Shown here: positions 56,641-64,000 of the stretch, in pieces
How positions within the stretch are numbered: the first letter of the stretch is position 1
How the letters are laid out: each line of letters opens with the position of its first letter
Translations under genes and position numbers: made by a program
DNA from: Dromiciops gliroides
Taxonomy: Eukaryota; Chordata; Mammalia; Microbiotheria; Microbiotheriidae
Assembly: GCF_019393635.1 (NCBI RefSeq)
Contig: NC_057862.1
Span: 674,986,314-675,050,313, forward strand
Reading direction: 5' to 3'
Length of the DNA stretch: 64,000 nt
Notes under the pieces: model-generated
Databases searched by the model: none
The model's input: only the letters and a program-made list of their open reading frames with translations
Told to the model about the DNA's origin: nothing

Positions 56641-57371
56641 CTCCCAACAATCCCTACTGATATTCTACTTGACATCGGTTACGAATTTAGATTAGATTCT
56701 TTACTTTCTCATAATGGCATGAAGATAATTAGGCACGTGATGGCAAAAAGTGATGAAACCAGGATATAAATGCTTTTCTTAATTAATAGCACAATTGTTT
56801 TAGCCCTGTATTAAGGAAGGGTATACCAGTATAACTTATGGACTTTTTTGCAAGTAACTTAAGGAAACATCCACTTTTGTTAGAAGTTATCATAACAAAT
56901 TAATCTGACAACCTTTATATTATGCCTTCTCAATTTATTCTCCAGAGGCAGGTATGTAGTAATATTGAGTTTTTTAAAATGTTTCAATTTTTGTTTTTAT
57001 TATATGTTTCATGTGTAACAACTGGACAATTATTGTAAAATGCCTAAAAGATTCTGAATTTCTTTAGACATATGTTTTTGAGAGCTCTCATTGTTTGATT
57101 TGGTTATTGGCAAAGCCATTTAAAGTTGTGTTAAGATCAATTTTGTAGGAAACCTTCCAACAGCATAGAGAACCAGGCAATCCTCAGTGTTCCCCAGGTA
57201 CCTGATTCCCAAATCCACCCACACCTGAAAGACTTAAAACTCTACAACCACACCTGAGACCATGCCCAGAATCCAGAGCTATACACAGATGACATCCCAA
57301 GAACCATCTGAGATAAGACTTTCACAGACTTAAATGGACGTTTTCCTATTTTTCCTTTTCCCATTGCATAC

Positions 57372-58352
57372 TGTAAAAAAATTAATTAATTTAACTTAAT
57401 CTGAAAAAATTTTATAAGTGTGGGTTATATGAAAAATTATAATTGGGCTGTAAGTCCTGCCGCAGTTGCCATTCAGATGTAAAAATATTTTTGCTAACTT
57501 GCCTAATTTGGGGGCCTAATCTATCTGGAGGACTAATCTGGGGACTTTTGACTCCACCTGGCTATCTGACTGCTATTAATTTCCTAAGCCAATCTGTTAG
57601 GGCCTTTTAAAAATTTTCATCACACTGCTCTACTCCCAAATTGATAAGCATTAAGCATTAAGAAGCTTCTTAATTGAATAATCAAAGCAGGGTTTATTTA
57701 GGTGAATAAATGTAAGAGCTAAAGGTAAAGAAATGCAGTTATACAACCTTCCGGAATGTCTCTCTTGCCCCTTCATCCTCTCTCTCACAGACCTCTCAGT
57801 GTCTCTTACTCCATCCTCTCCTGCCCTGTTTCGTAGCTTTTTCTCCATCTGCTTTTCAGTCTCCTTAGCGTCCTTGTAGCAGCCTCCCTGCCTGTCTTCT
57901 CCAACCTCGCTTTCTCCAACAACCCTGTGCTGACCTTCACCTGGTATATATCTTCCTTCTCTCCCCTCAAACCTCAGGCTCCCTACGCCCCCGCACATGC
58001 CAAGTTAATCCACTGGCCGTGCTAGCGCTGTGGTCCGGTGGGGGCTCGAGTGTCCCCTGTGTACCACACCTAGGGCTCCAGGGGCCTGTGCCCCCTGCTG
58101 CGTGCCTGGAACCTCTGCACAGGCTATGAGCCTGGGATCTCTGGGATAGATCCCCTCAGGGTGGAGGGAGCTGGGGCTTTTTCCCCCAGGCGTTTGACCT
58201 GGCATCCTGTAAAGCCCACGGGGCTTTTTGGCTCAGCTGAAGCAGAGGGAGAAGGGCACCAGCCCCTCTTACACAGAAAAAAACCCTGAGGGCCTAAGGC
58301 TTTTTAATCTCTGCCCAAAGGCAGGGTCCCCAAATCAAAATAAATTCCCACA
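57372..58352 (-). mobile_element. Solo LTR (class I ERV type, a different family) nested in another LTR
   Basis: 981 bp, TG...CA, bounded by the 4-bp duplication atac (57368-57371 and 58353-58356). Minus orientation, with a poly(A) signal at 57698-57693. Its GC-rich upstream half (57.75-58.2 kb) differs from its host LTR. Both flanks are sequence found uninterrupted in the related copy at 52976-54078. The youngest layer of this nest apart, perhaps, from SINEs. Fossil with no internal region. Confidence 0.85.
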
Positions 58353-58526
58353 ATACACTATTTGTAATATCCACCTCCTAAAGGGGATTGCCCCCTTCAG
58401 TTTTTGTCAATGTGTCATTCAATTTCTTTTCTCTTTTCATTCCCCTATATTGTTAGTCATCATAGAAACCCTTTATAAGTAAGTATTTGTAATATTATTG
58501 CCTCATTTAAGAAAATCATGTTTCTT

Positions 58527-58716
58527 TTTTTAAAAATTCAATTAACTTTTAACTTATTTCTTAAATTTAATTTTTTTTTTGTGGGACAATGAGGGTTAAG
58601 TGACTTTCCCAGGGTCACACAGCTAATAAGTGTCAAGTGTCTGAGGCCGGATTTGAACTCAGGTCTTCCGGACTCCAGGGCCAGCACTCTATCCACTGCA
58701 TCACCTAGCTGCCCCC
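58527..58716 (-). mobile_element. CORE-SINE with long T/A-rich tail, inside a solo LTR
   Basis: Flanks aaaatcatgtttctt (58512-58526) and aaaaccatgtttctt (58717-58731). The tail side carries about 50 bases of T/A-rich sequence before the body. Confidence 0.88.
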
Positions 58717-59257
58717 AAAACCATGTTTCTTAATGAAGCACAGGAGGGTTTGTGAGAAAATAATGAGCTTTGGGATGCCTAGAGGCCCCCCCCCACCCCC
58801 GCCCCAAGAGAGGATAATGCAGGAAGCTTCCAGTCACACAAGGATAGGGACTTCCTTTTGTGGCCTGAGACTCACAGGTGGTGGCTCCTGCTCTATCCTA
58901 GCTAGGCTTTCCTAATTTTCTGAGCCATGTGTTATCTTTCTTTACTAATATTTAATATACTTTAATAAATGCTTAATACTCCAAAACTGGTGCTAAAGCT
59001 TCTTATTTATAAGTAGCCATATATTAGAAACCTCAGCTAATTTTCCCCAAACTTGGGACAGAAATAAGGCGACCACATTTAATTTTACTCACCACAAGGG
59101 TGAAGTGACTTGCCCAGGGTCACACAGCCAGTAAGTGTCTGAGACCAGATTTGAAGTCAGAAAGATGAGTCTTCCTGACCCCAGGCCCAGCGCTCTGTGC
59201 ACTGAACCACTCAACTCTATCATCACTCAAAAGGTACAGTAGAAAAAAGTCATTAGA

Positions 59258-59406
59258 GGGGGCAGCTAGGTGGTGCAGTGGATAAAGCACTGGCCCTGGA
59301 ATCAGGAGGTCCTAAGTTCAAATTCAGCCTCAGACACTTGACACTTACTAGCTGTGTGACCCTGGGCAAGACACTTAACCCCCATTGCCCCGCAAAAAAA
59401 AAAAAA
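59258..59406 (+). mobile_element. CORE-SINE, full length
   Basis: Complete body and 14-A tail. Confidence 0.93.
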
Positions 59407-59574
59407 AGAAAGAGTGTTCCACTTTGCACCAAGCCATCTACTATCTATTGCCTGATTCTCCTGGGCCCAAGACCAGTGAATATGGCAGGGAACAGAAGAT
59501 CCTTGAGGGCAGGCACTATTTCTATTTTTGTCTTTACATCCTTCAACAGAGACCAGCACATAGTAGGCACTTAA

Positions 59575-59945
59575 TTAGACCTGAGTTCAAATCTAGCCTC
59601 AGACATTTACTAACCACGTGACTCTGGGCAAGTCATTTAGCCAATATTTGCCTCAGTTTCCCCATCAGTAAAATGGAGATAATAATAGTCTTACCTCCCA
59701 GGGTTATGGTAAAGATCAAATGAGGGGCAGCTAGGTGGCACAGTGGATAAAGCACCGGCCCTGGATTCAGGACTCCCTGAGTTCAAATCCAGCCTCAGAC
59801 ACTTGACACTTAACTAGCTGTGTGACCCTGGGCAAGTCACTTAACCCTCATTGCCCTAAAAAAAAAAAAAAAGATCAAATGAGACAATAATTGTGAAGTG
59901 TTTAGCACAATGCCTGGCACATAGTAAGTGCTGTATGAATGTTAA
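59575..59945 (+). mobile_element. MIR-like CORE-SINE split by a younger SINE
   Basis: Left part agacctgagttcaaatctag ... aatggagataataatagtct; right part gcacaatgcctggcacatag ... gctgtatgaatg. The SINE at 59725-59869 divides it. Confidence 0.8.
59725..59869 (+). mobile_element. CORE-SINE inside an older MIR-like SINE
   Basis: Target duplication aaagatcaaatgag (59711-59724 and 59870-59883), the duplicated bases belonging to the older element. Confidence 0.95.
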
Positions 59946-60259
59946 CCCTTATCATCATCACCACCACCACCATCATCATCAATTAATGTTTGTAGCATTG
60001 GACTAGCCTGCTTGAGCAGTCCATTCACCTGAATGGATTTAATTGATAGATAGCTCACCTTACTTGTTCAGAGCTCTGTACTGGGAGAGATACAAGGTCT
60101 TGATGTGATTTCTGTATCTGTGTGTGACAACCTACAAGTTCTCTGTACATTCCTCATTCTCTGTGGGGTGAAACTCAAGCCACCCTTCAAGCATTTGTTA
60201 CTTCAGTGGGAAGTAGGGACTTTATTACCCAACATCTAGACATGCCTTATACCTAAGCT

Positions 60260-60510
60260 AGCTATAAGTTATTTTATTATATTATGTATATAACATATTA
60301 TCGCATGTTATTGTATCATGTTATATCACAGGTCTAACGCATTATTGCATTATATCATATATGTAATATGACATGTTTATGATATATGTCATCTAGGTGA
60401 TGTTATTCTATTATGTATTTAATATACTATTATATTGTCATCGTGTGTAATATATTAATTATGTTATATGTGCATGTAATGTATTATTTTTTGTTTTTTA
60501 TTTTTGATAT
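60260..60510 (+). repeat. AT-rich degenerate repeat
   Basis: Runs of ttatatt, tatgtaat and atatgt with no fixed period. I see no gene or other element in it. Confidence 0.8.
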
Positions 60511-60518
60511 AACACTTT

Positions 60519-60659
60519 TTTTTTTTGCAGGGCAATGAGTGTTAAGTGACTTGCTCAGGGTCACACAGCTAGTAAGTGTCAAGTGTCTGAGGCCGGATTT
60601 GAACTCAGGTCTTCCTGAATCCAGGGCCAGTGCTTTATCCACTGTACCACCTACCTGCC
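60519..60659 (-). mobile_element. CORE-SINE, full length
   Basis: Flanks gatataacacttttt and gatataacattttt. Sits in the AT-rich tract around 60.3-60.8 kb. Confidence 0.93.
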
Positions 60660-61087
60660 TGATATAACATTTTTAAGGTCTAATTAAGATCATATTTTAA
60701 ATGACCCTTTCCATTTTCTTTTTTTGGGGGGGGATATTATTATATTGTTATATTATATATAGTTACAACTATGTATAAGCTTGTATATTTCCTGATTCCT
60801 CAGGAACCTGAGAGGAACCTTTAAGGGTTTTAAACTCCTAGATCCAGCTCAGTCCTTGTGAATTCAGAGAATAGTGGGGTCCCATTACCCAGATTCCATT
60901 TCTATTCCATTTTGTATTTGTTCTCTACTAATAAACTTTGAGCCAAGGACTTCATCTCACTTTTCTTTGCATATGTGTTTAAGATGAAATATGTGTTTTA
61001 GATGAAATATCTGTGTCTTAGTGGAAAGGCAGCCCTGAGATATAGTGAAAAGAATGCTGAACTTGGAGTCACAGCATCTGAGGACCT

Positions 61088-61225
61088 CTGGGTGGGGCAG
61101 TAGATAGAGCACCAGCCCTGAAGTCAGGAGGACCTGAGTTCAAAATCCAGCCTCAGATACTTACTAGCTGTGGGACCCTGGGCGAGTGAGTCACTTCAAC
61201 CTGATTGCCTCCAAAAAAAGAAAGA
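61088..61225 (+). mobile_element. Diverged CORE-SINE
   Basis: Head ctgggtggggcagtagatag, centre gttcaaaatccagcctcaga, and CORE with small insertions (gggcgagtgagtcacttcaa). Tail mixed A and G. Confidence 0.85.
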
Positions 61226-61831
61226 AGGAAAAGGAATCAGGGTTGGGGATTTATTAGATCTGTGGTCTTGGAGAAGTAGTCCCTTGAACTTTCTGGGCCT
61301 CAGGATTATAATAATGGGAATGATAATAATGCTATCTGTACTGCCTACCTCTAGAGATCACAGGAGGTATTTGTGAAACATCTTGTCAACCTCGATGGGA
61401 TATATATGCTTGAATGCATGTATTCATGTATGTATGTATACATAAATATGTGTATATGTCTATCACGTATCACATCTAACCCTAGTCTGCTCTTCTTATT
61501 TTCCCCTTAGCCCTAGAACACAGGGGTCTTCCTGCTTACAGTCTTTCTGAAATGATGCTCAATGAATGACAACCTAACACTGGCTCCCTTTGTCTCGGCC
61601 TCCAGTCACTAAATTATCATATGTTGTGTCCTGTTGCCTTATGGGAAAAAGAGCACTTCATGCAGAGGACACAGGGAAGGACCTCAGACAAAAAGGGCAC
61701 TTTTACTACTTTCTTGGGGAAGAAGATGTCTAAGAGCACAGGATTCCTCTGAACTTTGGCATCAGGAAACAGACCAATAATAAATGAGAAATAAAAAAAA
61801 AATAATAATAATAATAATAATAAATGAGAAG

Positions 61832-61987
61832 GGGCAGCTAGGTGGCAGAGTGGATAGAGTACTGGCCCTGGATTCAGGAAGACCTAAGTTCAAATCTGGC
61901 CTCAGACACTTGACACTTACTAGCTGTGTGACCCTGGGCAAGTCACTTAACCCCAACTGCGTCTCCAAAAACAAACAAACAAACAAA
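61832..61987 (+). mobile_element. CORE-SINE, full length
   Basis: Target duplication ataataaatgagaa (61818-61831 and about 61988-62001) next to an (ATA)n tract. Confidence 0.94.
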
Positions 61988-62699
61988 AATAATAAATGAG
62001 AAATAGTAGGAATGGGGGACACCAGGTATAGCTAAGGCGCTGAGAAACATGGGAAGCAGTGAGCTACCCCTGAGGCAACGAGGCAATGACCATTGCCTTT
62101 TAAACTGAGCCTGTGCCCTGATGGGTGGTCTTGGGCCGGTCCTCTGTGTTTCGTTTAGGAATATGGGGGAAAAGAGGAAATTCTGAGTCATTTTCCCCTG
62201 GACAGATGCCAATTCCACGTGTAGTCCCGGTGTCAGTCTGGACGTGAGCGAGGTGGGTGTGCAGGAACATGGTGTGATGGAGGCCTTTCACAAAAGCCGG
62301 CTGGTTTGCATCTTCTCCCCGGGGGAGCTCCGATTTCCCAGGCCTGCCCTCCGACCCAAATCACAGCCTTCCGGGCCTGGAGCTAGGGATCAGTTAGGTC
62401 AGAGGTTCTTGGCCTTTCTTTGTGTCTTGGGCCCCTCTGCTGAACCTTAGGAACCCTTTCTCAGAACTGTTTTTAAATGCACAAATAAAATGCACAGGCT
62501 TGCAAAGGAAGCCAACTATACTGAAAAAAAAAAAGATTTAAGTTTTTTTCTCCCCCCCAATCCAAGTGTATGCCCCCTGCCCCCTCAGTCTATCTCCAGA
62601 CCCCCAGTTAAGAACTCCAGACACTGCCACACCCCATCTTACAGAGCAGGAACTCATTTCTGCATTCCTCCCCCCCTTCCCCCATCCCTGATCCCCAGC

Positions 62700-63100
62700 C
62701 CCCCTCACCCCCAAACATCCCTTTCCTCCGTGGGAAGCAGCTGGGGCCCAAGCACGTGTTGGGGAGAGGGGGGTGGCCACGCTGGATGGGGCAGGGGGCG
62801 GAGAGGGAGGCAGTCGCAAGCCATTCGTCCTTTTAAAAGGCAAACATTCCTCTCAGCCAGGGGGGAAGTCCAAACGGGAAAGCAAAGCCGGGCAGGAAGC
62901 CAGGGCACAGGGCCCCGACACGTGAAGGCTGCCGCCTCCTCCCCCCCCCTCTCCCAAGGCGTCCAAGTGGAGCAGCCAATTGGGCCAGGACCCCCCCCCC
63001 CCCCCCCCCCCCCCCCCCGCACACATCTGCTGCAGCAGCAGGGAGGAAGGGGAGGGAAGAACCTTCCTGGGCTGAGGCCGATTCACGTGGGACTGACCCG
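62700..63100. promoter_or_regulatory. GC-rich segment with three CACGTG boxes
   Basis: CACGTG at 62753, 62919 and 63084, a palindromic ccttttaaaagg at 62830, an acattcct (TEAD-like) at 62845 and a CCAAT-type agccaattg at 62974. No exon is recognisable, so this is only a candidate enhancer or distal promoter. Confidence 0.3.
62991..63018 (+). repeat. Poly(C) tract, 28 bases
   Basis: An uninterrupted C run following gggccagga. Length may be affected by sequencing. Confidence 0.95.
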
Positions 63101-63726
63101 TGCCTGGGGTCATGGTGCCCCCAGGCAGACGGATGAGGGTGACCTACTTGCCCTCCCTGCCCCAAGGATTGAAATGGAGGTTTGAAACAGCTGGAGAGAG
63201 CTGGCCCGTTCATTCCAACATACCTATTTATTTCCACCTCCTTCTGGGTGGGTAAACTGAGGCTCACGGGGACGTCCTGACTCTGACGCATACTAGCTGT
63301 ATGCCTCGGAGGGACTTCCCTCACCCTGGAGTTCATAGGACCATAGCCTGAAAGTTGGAAGGAAACTTTTAATGCAATCTTCTCAGTTTACAGATAGGGA
63401 AACCGAGGCTAAGAAAGGTAAAGGATGATGGCTTCATTGGCCTAGACTGCGCACATATGCACGCACACGCACACACAGCCAGGTAGTGACAGAACAAAGA
63501 TGAGATGATGGGTATCAGCCCAGGCCTCATGTTTTCTGTGTCTCCCATCCCCTTTGCAGAATAATATTTCCTGATCACCTGCTGTCTGCCTGGTCCCAAG
63601 CTGGCTTCACAGGGAGAAGACAGAAAAGGCATTGAAGTGTTTGCCCTCGGGGTAGCTGCTAAGACAAGACTCACAATTAGGGAAGCATGCGACAGTTCTA
63701 ATAAAGATGAATTAACAGCCTTTCTC

Positions 63727-63935
63727 AAGGCATCTGGGTGGCCTAGAGTGCAGGGCCTGGAGTCAAGAAGTCACACTAGCTGTGTGACCCCTGGGCAAGT
63801 CGCTTCTTCCTGCTTGCCTCAGTTTCTTCATCTGTAAAATGAGCCAGAGAAGGAAATGGCAAACACTGTAGGGTCTCTGCCAAGAAAAGCCCAAATGGGG
63901 TCACAGAGAGCCAGAAACCACTAAACAAAACATGC
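63727..63935 (+). mobile_element. MAR1-like SINE with RTE-type tail
   Basis: Head shortened (aaggcatctgggtggcctag), CORE with one extra C (gtgacccctgggc), then gagccagagaaggaaatggc and aaaatgggg-type end near 63900-63935. Confidence 0.82.
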
Positions 63936-64000
63936 TTTTCTCAGGCAAAGCCCTCTGAGCCTACAAAGAGACCAGGGAGTGAGGGGGAAGCCTACGTGAT

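Larger units (their letters stand above)
56955..59070 (+). mobile_element. Solo LTR of the same family, opposite orientation, with a second LTR nested inside
   Basis: Aligns in reverse with 52976-54078 along its length: the opening tgtagtaatatt, ttatatgtttcatgtgtaac, a shared centre, and a poly(A) signal at 58964-58969 followed by gctaaagct. It is divided by another LTR at 57372-58352 and a SINE at 58527-58716; without them its length is about 950 bp, agreeing with the other copy. The right end is uncertain (59045-59085) and no matching target duplication was found. Fossil. Confidence 0.75.

Noticed and set aside
57651-57998. A 115-codon minus-strand frame
   Set aside because: It lies inside the nested solo LTR and has no recognised protein domain; treated as LTR sequence.
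62490-63185. A 231-codon plus-strand frame
   Set aside because: Spans poly(C) and Pro-rich low-complexity sequence with no domain, splice context or conserved motif.
342-63837. Dozens of 60-110 codon frames with LTLTSCVTLGKSLNP or its reverse-strand counterpart SDLPRVTQLVSVKCLR
   Set aside because: All are translations of the CORE-SINE; the same peptide recurs wherever a SINE lies. Not host genes.
55000-64000. CDC25B exons, expected by synteny to the right of AP5S1
   Set aside because: None of the conserved C-terminal sequence of CDC25B was seen on either strand; it may lie beyond the window.

Overview
The window looks like nuclear DNA of a marsupial, probably an Australian one. It has spliced vertebrate genes, CpG-island promoters, and dozens of copies of one tRNA-derived CORE-SINE (about 145 bp, head reading ggggcagctaggtgg, body ending tgggcaagtcacttaaccc, then an A-rich tail) that matches my recollection of the WALLSI/WSINE family rather than the opossum SINE1 form. 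Older MAR1-like SINEs with an RTE/BovB-type tail, MIR/THER1-like SINEs and marsupial-type L1 copies fit the same origin. The clade call comes from memory of repeat consensus sequences, not from a search.

Layout. 1-4.8 kb: mostly old repeats plus a CpG island (2.8-3.9 kb) that is probably the promoter of a gene I cannot identify. 4.9-19.8 kb: MAVS on the minus strand, complete: a CpG-island promoter with a noncoding first exon, six coding exons giving a predicted 482-residue protein, and a 3' untranslated region of about 2.2 kb ending near a poly(A) signal at 4877-4882. 20-25.6 kb: repeats, including a 230-bp purine microsatellite. 25.7-30.4 kb: AP5S1 on the minus strand, two coding exons giving exactly 200 residues, with a promoter-like CpG region around 30.1-30.5 kb. 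30.6-64 kb: no host coding exon recognised. This third of the window is a layered repeat landscape: L1 fragments, many SINEs with clear target-site duplications, a 7SL RNA pseudogene, solo LTRs (one nested in another, one inside an L1), and simple repeats. A GC-rich segment with three CACGTG boxes lies near 62.7-63.1 kb.

The two genes are neighbours in the same relative orientation as in human 20p13 (AP5S1 then MAVS, from memory), so this is a conserved block. MAVS is the mitochondrial adaptor downstream of RIG-I/MDA5; AP5S1 is the sigma subunit of the AP-5 endosomal adaptor. I see no functional link beyond linkage. I found no convincing new protein system. The most interesting material is (a) the marsupial MAVS: two adjacent LxIS-type motifs, a conserved TRAF-binding site, a shortened central region and no methionine where human mini-MAVS starts; (b) two 7SL pseudogenes each interrupted by a SINE at nearly the same place; and (c) the nested LTR/L1 architecture at 50-59 kb.
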